A DNA stretch of 55,069 nt from a virus. The stretch lies in IMG/VR virus record IMGVR_UViG_3300036792_000058, positions 1-55,069 of that record. The stretch is one strand, 5' to 3'. The notes under the pieces are model-generated. The model did no database searches, was not told where the DNA came from, and saw only the letters and a list, made by a program, of their open reading frames with translations. Within the stretch, counting starts at the first letter, position 1. The number at the start of each line of letters is the position of its first letter. Positions 1-7,870 of the stretch are shown here, piece by piece. The translations under genes were made by a program, and so were the position numbers.

Positions 1-527
1 ACGGCGGTACGGCCAGCCAGGTGAACTACGGCGGCAGCGGGGGCAACGTGACCTCCCTGGACGCTACCAGCGGCGGCAACGGGACGGTCGTCTCCCTCGA
101 CACCACCAGCGGCGGAACAGAGACAACCGCTGCACTGGGCGGTACCGTTACATATGGAAACACCCTTGGCGGAACTGCGACGGGATGGACAATGCAGCAG
201 GTCAGTATCCAGCTCGCGGAGAACAACGACGAGACCGTTGACTTCGCCCTGACCAGCAACAGCTCGGCGCTGAACCTGACCGGGGCGACCGTGAACATGT
301 ACCTCAAGACGGCGGCCGGAACTCCTGACGGATCGGCCCTGTTGCTGTCTTCCGCTGGCGGTTCCCCCGCGATCACGATCACCAGCACCTCGGCGGGCAC
401 GATTGCCGTGGCTATCCCGCACAGTGACCTGACGGCTGAGACCTACCTGTTCTACAGGATCGACGTGGTATTCAGCGGCCTCCAGAACACCTGCGTCTAC
501 GGGCCGATTACGTGGGTGACGCTCTGA
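1..527 (+). CDS. BppU-like Ig-fold tail/baseplate protein, 5'-truncated by window edge
   Basis: The frame is open from base 3, so the start lies upstream of the window. The first ~55 visible residues are a low-complexity Gly/Thr/Ser region with GGT and TSGG repeats. After it comes a ~110-residue beta-rich domain starting near QVSIQLAENNDETVDF and ending in GPITWVTL. That pattern resembles the N-terminal Ig-like domain of phage BppU upper baseplate proteins. The stop overlaps the next start (TGATG), and the next gene begins with a related Ig-like domain. Likely a virion surface or neck appendage; exact role unknown. Confidence 0.7.
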   Translation, partial: GGTASQVNYGGSGGNVTSLDATSGGNGTVVSLDTTSGGTETTAALGGTVTYGNTLGGTATGWTMQQVSIQLAENNDETVDFALTSNSSALNLTGATVNMYLKTAAGTPDGSALLLSSAGGSPAITITSTSAGTIAVAIPHSDLTAETYLFYRIDVVFSGLQNTCVYGPITWVTL

Positions 528-1561
528 TGGGCGCGGAACTTGTCTATGACAGCCCGACTGAGGCCGTAGCAGTAACCAGTGTTACCTTCACGAACTTCAC
601 GGGTACCGTCGCTGACCCCAGTTCCATCACTGCGGTAATCATCGACCCGACCGGCACGATCACGAACTACACCTACTCGGCCGGCTCCGGGCTCAACAAC
701 ATCGTCAAGGTCTCTGCCGGGAACTACAGCCTGACGATCGACGGCATTACCGTTCCCGGCCTGTACATGTACACCTGGGTCGGCTCCGGCAACAATGTCC
801 AGCAGGTCACTCCCGGCACGTTCCGGCTGATCCCGCTGACCGATGTCGGCTACGGCATGCAGTACTGGTACACGGGCATGGAAGAGCTGAAGTCGCACCT
901 GGCCCTGCCTGTCGGTGACAAGAACTACCACACGTTCGACTACGAGATGCAGATCGCTATTCACGCCGTCTCGAACTGGATCAACCGCTACTGCGGCAGG
1001 CATTTCTACCAGCTTCAGGAGACCCGGACGTACGTGCCGTACAGCATCTGGGAACTGGCCATCGACGACCTCGCCCCGTCCCAGGCAGCGAACACGCTGG
1101 TCAACCTGGACTACGACGGCGACGGCATTTACGAGACCGCATGGGGACACCCTGTAGCGCCCGTGGGCACCGGGGCGAATTACGCCCTGAAGCTGGGCAA
1201 CTCCTCGAACTACGAGGACAACTACAACCCGAACGCGGCAGGCGGCGTAGGCCGTCCGTACATGCAGCTCCAGGCAATCATGAACGCCCCTGGTACAGGA
1301 GCCGGCGAGTGGCTGCCTTTCGTGTGGCCATATTCTCACTTGAACCGGGTTGAGATTATCGGCACATGGGGCTGGGACTACGTACCGCCGGAAGTTACCC
1401 AGGCTTCCCTGATGCTGTGCACGGACATTTACAAGTCGAAGGACACGCCCTGGGGAATGGCAGGCACTGCCGCAACCGGCCTGGTCAGGGTACAGTCGAA
1501 CCCGATGGTTGTAGAGCTTCTGCGGCCTTACATCAACTTCAGGCGAAAGGTCGGTGTGTGA
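527..1561 (+). CDS. Head-tail connector (gp6-like) with N-terminal Ig-like domain
   Basis: 344 residues. Residues ~1-105 form a beta-rich Ig-like domain resembling the preceding gene. The rest reads like gp6-type head-tail adaptors: GMEELKSHLALP, then a helical stretch ending in WINRYCGRHFYQ, and a late helix near EVTQASLMLCTDIYK. Such proteins sit under the portal and join head to tail. The ATG at 527 overlaps the upstream TGA; a GTG at 512 is possible but less likely. The fused Ig domain is unusual for this family. Confidence 0.75.
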   Translation: MGAELVYDSPTEAVAVTSVTFTNFTGTVADPSSITAVIIDPTGTITNYTYSAGSGLNNIVKVSAGNYSLTIDGITVPGLYMYTWVGSGNNVQQVTPGTFRLIPLTDVGYGMQYWYTGMEELKSHLALPVGDKNYHTFDYEMQIAIHAVSNWINRYCGRHFYQLQETRTYVPYSIWELAIDDLAPSQAANTLVNLDYDGDGIYETAWGHPVAPVGTGANYALKLGNSSNYEDNYNPNAAGGVGRPYMQLQAIMNAPGTGAGEWLPFVWPYSHLNRVEIIGTWGWDYVPPEVTQASLMLCTDIYKSKDTPWGMAGTAATGLVRVQSNPMVVELLRPYINFRRKVGV

Positions 1562-1767
1562 TGGCAGAGGGACCGATGAATGTTGACCCGCTGTTCGAGG
1601 TGGACGGCGCGGACGCGGAGAAGGCGACTGTGGAGGAAGTTCACGGCACCGTGGACCCGCAGGCGGAAATCGTACCGCCCGGTACCACCGTGCACTTTCC
1701 CCAGCACCAGCCGCGCCTTACCACGGGCGGGCAGAAGGTGTTCAACGCGCTCCGTACCCAGAAGTAG
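1561..1767 (+). CDS. Small hypothetical protein in neck module
   Basis: 68 residues, with start ATG overlapping the connector stop (TGATG). Acidic N-terminal half (FEVDGADAEKATVEEVHG) and a basic, Gln-rich end. No domain recognised. The tight coupling to the connector gene and lack of other coding in the interval support it as real. Likely a small structural or assembly factor. Confidence 0.65.
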   Translation: MAEGPMNVDPLFEVDGADAEKATVEEVHGTVDPQAEIVPPGTTVHFPQHQPRLTTGGQKVFNALRTQK

Positions 1768-1769
1768 CC

Positions 1770-2174
1770 GTGTGGTGGATCTACACCTACTGGTGGCTGG
1801 AGAACAATAACTTCTGGAAGGCGCAGGTGGCCTTCTGGGTGACGATTCTCCTGAGTGCAGCCCTGGCGGCGTGCCTTCGCCCCTGGCAGGCGTGGAAGCG
1901 CCATCGCGAGACGCAGGAGAAGATCGCTGACCGGCTGGACACCAAGACTCCCGGCGGCCTGGCTGACCTGGTTAAGGCGCTACAGGAGATAACGGGCGAC
2001 TTGCAAGGCGGCGACGCGCCGGACGACAATGGCACCGACGTGCCAGACGAAGACAAAGACGAGCCGCGCAGGCAGCACGACGGCTTGCACCTTGAGCACG
2101 TAGAGCACGACAAGGGTAATGTCATCCAGGAGATTATCCACGGGCACGGAGGCAGTAGTGCGGGTCATCGTTGA
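1770..2174 (+). CDS. Small membrane protein, single TM, acidic/His-rich tail
   Basis: 134 residues from GTG two bases after the previous stop. An aromatic N-terminus (WWIYTYWWLENN) is followed by one hydrophobic segment (~residues 20-37) and a charged cytoplasmic-looking helix. The end is rich in Asp, Glu and His. Membrane proteins of this shape often occur between connector and tail genes of actinophages. No function recognised. Confidence 0.65.
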   Translation: MWWIYTYWWLENNNFWKAQVAFWVTILLSAALAACLRPWQAWKRHRETQEKIADRLDTKTPGGLADLVKALQEITGDLQGGDAPDDNGTDVPDEDKDEPRRQHDGLHLEHVEHDKGNVIQEIIHGHGGSSAGHR

Positions 2175-2373
2175 AGTTTTCGGCCGGGCGTACGTCCTCC
2201 AGTTCCTTCAGGGCACAGTGGCAACTGACGACGGCGAGCAGGAAGAGTTCGAGCGCGCCCCCGTTGACCCGCACAGTGTCGGCGGCGGCCAGGTAGAGCG
2301 CGGGCCCGGCGCGGATGCCTTCGTAAGTGACGTGGTAGCGGGCAGGAAGTTCGGCTTCGGCCATGGCCGCTAA
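2158..2373 (+). CDS. Hypothetical protein
   Basis: 71 residues from GTG 2158, with a good GGAGG about six bases upstream. Overlaps the preceding gene by 17 bases and the next by 11. N-terminus MRVIVEVFGRAYVLQFLQG looks like a short beta-sheet protein; the rest is Gly-rich. No domain recognised. Confidence 0.55.
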   Translation: MRVIVEVFGRAYVLQFLQGTVATDDGEQEEFERAPVDPHSVGGGQVERGPGADAFVSDVVAGRKFGFGHGR

Positions 2374-3439
2374 GGCAAGGACCCCGCGAGCCCGCCCAAG
2401 GGCAACTGCTGCCAATGCCCCGCGCCGGGGGCTACAGCAGCAGGCCAGGGCCGTCGCTACCTCGTCTAAGCTCCTGAGCGTACAGGCGACGCAGGCAGCT
2501 CGCCGGCTGGCCAGCACGAACGCGGCCCGGACCCAGCGGCGGCGGTTCCTGGTGACCGCCCCGGCCATCTTGTCCCGCGCGGCGCGAACGTCAGTTCAGG
2601 CTGCCGCCGTAGCTACCCAGGCCGCTCGCGCTACCTACGCCCAGTCACGGCTGGCGCACCAGAATTCCGCCCTCCAGTCGCGCATCGAGAACAACATGTA
2701 CAACCACCTGCGCGTCTCCCAGACCCAGCAGTACACTCAGGCCGTCGCCCACACGTCCTACGCTGCCGTCGCCATCCTGAGCCGGGTTAAGCTCGCGGCC
2801 ACCAGGGCGGCCAAGTCGGTACTGCCCCCGGCCAAGAACTCCCAGTACGCCCCGTCAGTCAGCGCTCCCGCCCGGCCCGTCCGTCCTCGTGCGACCAGGG
2901 CCCGCAAGCCGCGCACCGCGCCGCTGTTCCCTGACGGCAGCCCTAACTACGCTGCGGCGGCATCAGCTTGCGCGGCGGGGTACGCGGCGGCCATGTACGC
3001 AGCTCACACCCGGACGGTAGCGCCGATCAAGCAGACCGCAGCGCAGTCCAAGTGGGTGGGGGACGAGTTCACGCCGAACTGCGTGGTGGTGGCCATCGCC
3101 AACAGCCTGCTGCGGGACAAGGGCGTGCGGCCTACTGAGCACCACATGCGGGAACTGACTGAGGCGTGCCTGGAGAAGCCGACCATCGAGGAAGTGCTGT
3201 GGACCACCTGGCTGATCGGCTGGCCTGGCGGCGGCGTGCACCTGCGGATGTACCGGCCTGTTACGGGCCCGGCAATGGAGGACGAGCTGCTGGTGATCGG
3301 CTACGAGGCCAAGACGGACGCGGGGATGCAGCCTCATGCCGCTCTTTCCCTGGGCGAGGGCAAGGCCGTATCGTGGGGGTCAGTCACGGAAATCGACACG
3401 CCCGTTGAGGAAGCCTGGGAACTGGAATGGCAATCCTGA
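2363..3439 (+). CDS. Basic Ala/Arg-rich protein with C-terminal papain-like (C39-like) cysteine peptidase fold candidate
   Basis: 358 residues. Residues 1-~225 are Ala/Arg-rich, positively charged and mostly helical, suggesting DNA or capsid contact. The last ~130 residues look like a papain-fold domain: a Cys starting a helix (FTPNCVVVAIANSLL), then strands with LVIGYE, a His (MQPHAALSLGEG) and AVSWGSVTEID. The Cys helix followed by a strand-borne His matches C39 or NlpC-like order. In the head-tail region it could be a maturation protease, scaffold or minor virion protein. The domain call is by pattern only. Confidence 0.55.
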   Translation: MAAKARTPRARPRATAANAPRRGLQQQARAVATSSKLLSVQATQAARRLASTNAARTQRRRFLVTAPAILSRAARTSVQAAAVATQAARATYAQSRLAHQNSALQSRIENNMYNHLRVSQTQQYTQAVAHTSYAAVAILSRVKLAATRAAKSVLPPAKNSQYAPSVSAPARPVRPRATRARKPRTAPLFPDGSPNYAAAASACAAGYAAAMYAAHTRTVAPIKQTAAQSKWVGDEFTPNCVVVAIANSLLRDKGVRPTEHHMRELTEACLEKPTIEEVLWTTWLIGWPGGGVHLRMYRPVTGPAMEDELLVIGYEAKTDAGMQPHAALSLGEGKAVSWGSVTEIDTPVEEAWELEWQS

Positions 3440-3984
3440 AGAGGCTCTGGCCGTACCTGCTCGCTGTCATTGTGGTCTTCATAACTGTCACGGCTGTGTA
3501 CTGGTATCACACCTGGCAGCCGTGGGCAGCCATCCACAGCGGCAGCGCCAGCGGCCACGAGTCAGAGGGCTTCTACGCGTACTGGTCAGGATTCGGGTCT
3601 GTCTTCCCCTGGGAACTGGGCATCATCTCCGGCGTCCTCGGGCTCGTGTACCAGCACGGCAGGAAAGCGAACTGCCACGCTCACGGCTGCTGGAGGATAG
3701 GATCGTACCCGGCAGGAGACTACAGGGTATGCAAGAAGCACCACTACGAAGTTCACGGTACACACCCGACGATCGAGCACCTGAAGGCGCACGTGGAAGA
3801 GGTTCGCAATGGCCGACTTGGTAGCGATCAGGGCGTCGATAGCAGCTCAGGTGTCAGCGAATGCGCTGCCGTCATTGTCAACGTCGGCGGAGTACCTGGA
3901 CACGATCAACCCGCCGATGCTGCTGGTGATCCCGAGGGCCCCGGTAGCGAAGGTGGGAGTGTGCATGGGGGAGGGCCTGCTTGA
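3427..3984 (+). CDS. Conserved phage membrane protein with His/Cys-rich motif
   Basis: 185 residues as read. One TM segment (~7-27), then a WSGFGSVFPWELG region and a metal-binding-like motif (CHAHGCWRIG...YRVCKKHH). This arrangement recurs in membrane proteins near the neck genes of actinophages. After ~residue 127 the reading frame overlaps the next gene by 176 bases and turns Gly/Ser-rich, as expected of out-of-frame read-through, so the ancestral stop was probably near 3810 and has been lost. Confidence 0.65.
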   Translation: MAILKRLWPYLLAVIVVFITVTAVYWYHTWQPWAAIHSGSASGHESEGFYAYWSGFGSVFPWELGIISGVLGLVYQHGRKANCHAHGCWRIGSYPAGDYRVCKKHHYEVHGTHPTIEHLKAHVEEVRNGRLGSDQGVDSSSGVSECAAVIVNVGGVPGHDQPADAAGDPEGPGSEGGSVHGGGPA

Positions 3985-4276
3985 CACCCACGGTAAGCCG
4001 GTAAGCCCCACTGAGTTCACCCTTGCGGGTTACCTGGTAGTTGCGCGCGCGGACACGATGGCGAACGTCCAGGACAACCTCGATGCGTGGCTGGGCTTCG
4101 AGAACATTCCCGGCACCGGCCCGGTATCAGTGGCAATGGCCATCGCGATGGACCCCACGCTCGGCGGCACCGTCGAATGGTGTGAGACAACCACCGTGGA
4201 CGGGTACGGCCCGATAGAATGGGCTGGCTCCCTGTACTTCGGGGCACGGATCAACTGGAATGTGAGCGCACGGTGA
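3809..4276 (+). CDS. Tail terminator / tail-completion protein
   Basis: 155 residues beginning MADLVAIRASIAAQVSANAL. The order of features matches tail terminator proteins of long-tailed phages: helical start, INPPMLLVIPRAP strand, YLVVARADTMANVQDNLDAWLG helix, MAIAMDPTLGGTVEWCETT, and a final strand LYFGARINWNV. These proteins cap the tail tube at the head-proximal end. It lies where a terminator is expected, between connector and major tail genes. Confidence 0.7.
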   Translation: MADLVAIRASIAAQVSANALPSLSTSAEYLDTINPPMLLVIPRAPVAKVGVCMGEGLLDTHGKPVSPTEFTLAGYLVVARADTMANVQDNLDAWLGFENIPGTGPVSVAMAIAMDPTLGGTVEWCETTTVDGYGPIEWAGSLYFGARINWNVSAR

Positions 4277-4422
4277 GCGTAGTCAGTGGCCATAAGGGAA
4301 AGCTGTACATTCACGATCCCGTCCTGCACGACTGGATACTGATCGGGGAAGTAGAAGACTGGGACATCAGCTACGTGCCCGGCTCATTCAGGATCATCCC
4401 GGCGGGAGAAGACCGTGGCTAA
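4273..4422 (+). CDS. 49-residue protein resembling the N-terminus of the major tail protein
   Basis: GTG start overlaps the upstream TGA (GTGA). The sequence (SGHKGKLYIHDPVLHDW, then DWDISYVPG) lines up with the first ~40 residues of the major tail protein at 6005 (RIHGRNGMVYLGQVG, then DWTINFTVAKVD): a small basic turn, a Tyr strand, then Asp-Trp-Ile. It may be a truncated paralogue or tail-tube accessory. The ORF ends eight bases inside the glycosyltransferase start. Confidence 0.55.
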   Translation: MSVVSGHKGKLYIHDPVLHDWILIGEVEDWDISYVPGSFRIIPAGEDRG

Positions 4423-5488
4423 GATCCTGCTCGTTCACCCAGGCCCGGACTTCAGTGTTCACGACGTGTTCCGGGGCTGGAAGAAGGCACTCATAAAGCA
4501 GGGCCACGAGGTCTTCGTCTACAACACCAATGACCGGCTGACCTTCTACGGGCAGGCAGTTTTCGAGGACGTGAACGAGGCCGCCTGCGAAACCTGCGGG
4601 CAGCACCCGGTGCGCAAGGCCGTTCCCGAACCGTCGATGATTGCCCGGCTATCGACGGCCGGGCTACTGGAAGACTGCATGCGTCATAAGCCGGACATCG
4701 TGTTCTTCGTCTCGGCGTTCTTCTTCCGCGCAGACGTTTTCAGGATCATCCGTGAGGCCGGCAGCAAGATCGTCATCCTGCACACCGAGAGCCCGTACCA
4801 GGATGGCGAGCAGATGAAGCGCGGGCAGTTCGCCAACCTCAACCTGCTCAACGACCCGACCAACCTCCAGTTGTGGTCACAGCTCGGGCCCGTCGCGTAC
4901 GTCCCCCACTCCTATGACCCGGAGATTCACTACCCGGCTGACCCGAGGAACTACGAGCTGGACTTCGCGTTCGTCGGTACCGCGTTCCTGTCCCGCCTGA
5001 AGTTCTTTGACGCGATGAACTTCGACGGCATGGACGTGGCGTTCGGTGGTAACTCCTGGAACAGCGCCCCGGAAGAGTACCAGCACCTGTGGAAGTACCT
5101 CGGGCACTCCCCCGACCACTGCGTGGACAACGAGGAAACCGCCCGTGTCTACCGCATCGCCAAGACCGGCCTGAACTTCTACCGGCGCGAGGCCGAGGAA
5201 GAGCAAAAAGGCAGGGGCTGGGCCATGGGACCGCGCGAAGTGGAGATGGCGGCCTGCGGCCTGTTTTTCATCCGCGACTCGCGCCCGGAATCTGACGAGA
5301 TGTTCCCGATGCTGCCTACCTTCAGCACGCCAGCCGAGGCCGAGGAGCTGATTCGCTACTACGTAGCGCACGACGAGGAACGAGAAGACCTCACGGCGCA
5401 GGCGCTGTACGCCGTTCAGGACCGTACGTTCGACAACCAGGCCGATTCCGTCTGCCGTCTCATGAAGAACCTGGAGATCCTGAAGTGA
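4415..5488 (+). CDS. Glycosyltransferase, CgeB-like (GT-B fold)
   Basis: 357 residues. The start AKILLVHPGPDFSVHDVFRGWKKAL and the body (DIVFFVSAF, KIVILHTESPY, YVPHSYDPEIHYP, LDFAFVGTAF, then AMGPREVEMAACGLFFIRDSRPES) are typical of CgeB-type glycosyltransferases. These transfer sugar from a nucleotide-sugar donor; residues near PREVEMAACG form the C-terminal nucleotide-sugar site. Position inside the tail operon suggests glycosylation of virion proteins, though DNA or host targets cannot be excluded. GTG start overlaps the previous gene by eight bases. Confidence 0.8.
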   Translation: MAKILLVHPGPDFSVHDVFRGWKKALIKQGHEVFVYNTNDRLTFYGQAVFEDVNEAACETCGQHPVRKAVPEPSMIARLSTAGLLEDCMRHKPDIVFFVSAFFFRADVFRIIREAGSKIVILHTESPYQDGEQMKRGQFANLNLLNDPTNLQLWSQLGPVAYVPHSYDPEIHYPADPRNYELDFAFVGTAFLSRLKFFDAMNFDGMDVAFGGNSWNSAPEEYQHLWKYLGHSPDHCVDNEETARVYRIAKTGLNFYRREAEEEQKGRGWAMGPREVEMAACGLFFIRDSRPESDEMFPMLPTFSTPAEAEELIRYYVAHDEEREDLTAQALYAVQDRTFDNQADSVCRLMKNLEILK

Positions 5489-5631
5489 TCTGCCCGCCGT
5501 GCCGCGCTGCCGGAAAGTACCTGGCCGCTGGTAATACTCACGCCGCCGAGATGCATCACGAGGCATGCAAGGGCGGTTCCTGGTGCGACTGCGCCCACAA
5601 GACCGAGCCACTGGTGAGGAAGAATGCCTAA
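5485..5631 (+). CDS. Small Cys/His-rich protein, putative zinc ribbon
   Basis: 48 residues, GTG overlapping the glycosyltransferase stop (GTGA). Metal-ligand pattern CPPC near residue 3, then HxxxxxxHH, C, and CDC with a His near the end (WCDCAHKTE). Similar tiny Cys-rich proteins are common between actinophage structural genes. Function unknown. Confidence 0.65.
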   Translation: MICPPCRAAGKYLAAGNTHAAEMHHEACKGGSWCDCAHKTEPLVRKNA

Positions 5632-5887
5632 CCCTAACGCCCGTCCGCAGGTTCCCGGCAAGGTGAGTATCGACGTAACACCTGGCGCGGGCTCTGTCAT
5701 TATTGACGACTACGACATCGGCCAGCACGTTAGCGCCATGCAGCTCCGGTTCGACGCCGCGAAGCGCAAGCCCGTGCTAATGCTCGACCTGCTGCCGTCC
5801 GCTATTAACGTAACCGGCGAGGGCGTGGAGATGACCGGGCCTTTTCGCGATTTTCTTATCGCACACGGGTGGCGTCCGCCCGAGTAG
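5624..5887 (+). CDS. Hypothetical protein upstream of major tail gene
   Basis: 87 residues from ATG 5624, overlapping the previous stop. Beta-rich (GKVSIDVTPGAGSVIIDDYDIG, then RKPVLMLDLLPS) and ending FRDFLIAHGWRPP. No family recognised. Small genes like this recur just before the major tail gene in actinophages and may assist tail assembly. Confidence 0.65.
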   Translation: MPNPNARPQVPGKVSIDVTPGAGSVIIDDYDIGQHVSAMQLRFDAAKRKPVLMLDLLPSAINVTGEGVEMTGPFRDFLIAHGWRPPE

Positions 5888-5893
5888 CAGGTG

Positions 5894-5922
5894 TTGAACA
5901 TCTTCACATAGCCGCCTACTCT
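5894..5922 (+). promoter_or_regulatory. Candidate promoter for major tail gene
   Basis: TTGAAC at 5894 and TACTCT at 5917 are separated by 17 bases. The same -35 hexamer occurs in the minus-strand promoter at 46250-46277 with TACTGT as -10. The leader that follows contains a GGCGC/GCGCC hairpin and a GAGAGGG ribosome site before GTG 6005. Confidence 0.5.
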
Positions 5923-6004
5923 TAGGATTGAGCAACCGAGGTCTGGCGCACCCGCGCCGGGAGCCGGCACGACCACACTCACCGTAATGAGAGGGTGACT
6001 GTAC

Positions 6005-6454
6005 GTGTCGCGTATCCACGGTCGCAACGGCATGGTGTACCTGGGCCAGGTTGGTCCCGGTGGGCCCACTGGCAACTATGCCTCCCCGCTGGCGTTCGTC
6101 GCTGACTGGACCATCAACTTCACAGTCGCCAAGGTGGACGTTACCTGCCTGGGTGACAACAACCTAGTCTGGGTCTCCGGCCTGCCGGACGCCTCGGGTG
6201 ACTTCTCGGGCTTCTACGACACCGCGACGGGCCAGACCTACGCGGCTTCGGTTGACGGACTGTCCCGGAACTTCTACCTGTACCCGTCGCTCCTGGGCCT
6301 TGAGGGCGCGAACCCCGGCCAGTACTTCTTCGGTACGATCCTGCCCGACTTCAGCTCCGCTGGTGGTGTGGCTGCGGCTGTCACCTTCAAGTCGGCCTGG
6401 AACGCCGCGTCGCAGGTTCAGCGCTACCCGGCCGGCGGTATCGCCGGCACCTGA
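6005..6454 (+). CDS. Major tail (tube) protein
   Basis: 149 residues. N-terminus SRIHGRNGMVYLGQVG, then DWTINFTVAKVDVTCLGD, DASGDFSGFYDTATGQTY and NFYLYPS: the alternating beta pattern of phage tail tube subunits. Preceded by its own candidate promoter and followed by a strong hairpin terminator, as expected for a highly expressed structural gene. Lies directly before the tail chaperone pair, the normal order in siphoviruses. Confidence 0.8.
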   Translation: MSRIHGRNGMVYLGQVGPGGPTGNYASPLAFVADWTINFTVAKVDVTCLGDNNLVWVSGLPDASGDFSGFYDTATGQTYAASVDGLSRNFYLYPSLLGLEGANPGQYFFGTILPDFSSAGGVAAAVTFKSAWNAASQVQRYPAGGIAGT

Positions 6455-6465
6455 TCGGTGCAACA

Positions 6466-6499
6466 GCAAAGGCCCTGGCCGCCAAACCAGGGCCTTTGC
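6466..6499 (+). terminator. Hairpin terminator after major tail gene
   Basis: A perfect 13-bp inverted repeat (GCAAAGGCCCTGG and its complement) with an eight-base loop, just after the major tail stop. There is no clear T-tract, which is common for actinobacterial terminators. It probably attenuates transcription into the chaperone genes. Confidence 0.75.
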
Positions 6500-6562
6500 C
6501 CGATCTCTGTAGAAAGGTGCCTCAATCGCGCCTAATCTATCACAGAGATCGGAAGACACAAG

Positions 6563-6973
6563 ATGCCACCTGTCCGCAGGACCACAGGGGACACCCGCGC
6601 TGCGCGCTCGCAGATGAAGACGGCTGACCAGAGCGCCCGCGTGAGCAAGGAAACCCGCTCCGACGAGGGCAAGGGCGGCATCCTTACCGCTCCGCTTCGC
6701 GACCGCGAGTTCCGCCTTGCCGACGACGTTGGAATCATGCCGCTCATGGAGTGGGCGGCTGCCTCTGACCAGGACGTTGCGAGCGCGGCCGGCCTGCGGG
6801 CTGTCTTCTACGTTCTCCAGGACGCCGTGCACGCGGACGACTGGCACGAGTTCAAGCGGTACTCCCGCGAGGAAAAGCTGGACGCCACCGAGCTTCTGGA
6901 GTTCGCCAACGCTGCCCTGGAGGCCCTGGCGGGACGCCCTACCGAGGCTGCCACTGGCTCCTCAACTGGCTGA
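6563..6973 (+). CDS. Tail assembly chaperone (gpG-like)
   Basis: 136 residues. Basic start, then a helical body (GIMPLMEWAAASDQDVASAA, VFYVLQDAVHADDWHEFKRY, TELLEFANAALEALAGRP) typical of the first tail assembly chaperone of siphoviruses. It lies between major tail and tape-measure genes. The frame one base back is open across its 3' end and continues into the second chaperone, so a longer fusion is likely made by -1 frameshifting. Confidence 0.75.
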   Translation: MPPVRRTTGDTRAARSQMKTADQSARVSKETRSDEGKGGILTAPLRDREFRLADDVGIMPLMEWAAASDQDVASAAGLRAVFYVLQDAVHADDWHEFKRYSREEKLDATELLEFANAALEALAGRPTEAATGSSTG

Positions 6974-7473
6974 TCTCCAACCAGGGTTACCTAGACGGCG
7001 GCTCGCTAGCCGAGGGCAGCGGCAGGCAAGTGCACCAGATGACGGTGCGCGAGGCGCTGAACTTCGCGTACTTCCACGTCATCAAGGACATGCGCGAGGA
7101 AGACCGGGCTGCACGCATGGCCGGGCACAGGTTCGACGAGTCACTGGACGACCGGATCTGCTACTTCGAGGAGAAGATCGGGCTGCGCGCCGCGCACGAA
7201 GACCTTGCGCTGTGGATGCACAAGCACGTCATGCTTCCTGCCCAGGGCTATACCGAAGAGCAGATTGCTGAGATGTTTGAAGAGGAATCCATGAGCGCCC
7301 TGCCACGGGGGGTCAGCGAAGAGGACCGCTGGCGGTTCGAGGACAAGGAATGGGACGGCCTGGCGGACTTCAAGGGCAATCCCTGGGAGCTTGAGGGAAT
7401 GGACAAGATCCGGAAGCTGGAAGCGAACAAGGCGCGGGAACAGCGCGCTGAGGAAGCTCGCGATACTTTGTGA
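6935..7473 (+). CDS. Tail assembly chaperone C-terminal part (gpGT-like frameshift extension)
   Basis: This frame (-1 relative to the gpG-like gene) is open through the 3' end of that gene and has coding character before any good start: CHWLLNWLISNQGYLDGGS, then TVREALNFAYFHVIKDM. A GTG at 7030 is the first start in track. I infer a -1 slip in the overlap; GCG-GGA at 6929-6934 is one candidate, since Gly-tRNA could re-pair on GGG. The C-terminal half is helical and acidic (YTEEQIAEMFEEE) with a Lys/Glu-rich end. Confidence 0.65.
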
Positions 7474-7485
7474 GGCGGTGAAACA

Positions 7486-7857
7486 GTGGCTGGTGTCGAG
7501 TGGGACGACGCGGCGCTGTATGACCTGCTGCACAGCATCGACGGGCCTGTCGGCCGGTGGCTGTCGGAGAAGGTTGGGGAGATGACGGCCATTGCGGAGG
7601 CCACCGCGCCCATTCAGAAGCAGAAGAACTGGTCCTGGGGCAAGGACTCCACGTCCTACCTGCCGCGCTCGCTCGGCTACCTGAAGGGCAGCGTCCGGCC
7701 GCACATCGGTTACACCGTGCACGGTGACCTGTTCGGTGGTACTGACGCGGCCTACGGCCCCACCCTGTTCCTGGAGGAAGGCGGCGGCAGGTACGGCCAC
7801 GCGCAGCGCATTCCCTTCCTGAGCGAGGCCCTGTACGCTGCAATAGCAGACCTGTGA
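7486..7857 (+). CDS. HK97 gp10-like neck/tail completion protein
   Basis: 123 residues. Central part LSEKVGEMTAIAEATAPI, then GYLKGSVRPHIGY, FGGTDAAYGPTLFLEEG and the end HAQRIPFLSEALYAAIADL resemble the HK97 gp10 family, in which a helix is followed by strands and a C-terminal FL..AL helix. Its position between chaperones and tape measure is not the usual one for gp10. Start GTG 7486 follows a GAGGCGG. Confidence 0.6.
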   Translation: MAGVEWDDAALYDLLHSIDGPVGRWLSEKVGEMTAIAEATAPIQKQKNWSWGKDSTSYLPRSLGYLKGSVRPHIGYTVHGDLFGGTDAAYGPTLFLEEGGGRYGHAQRIPFLSEALYAAIADL

Positions 7858-7870
7858 GGGGAGTAAACAG

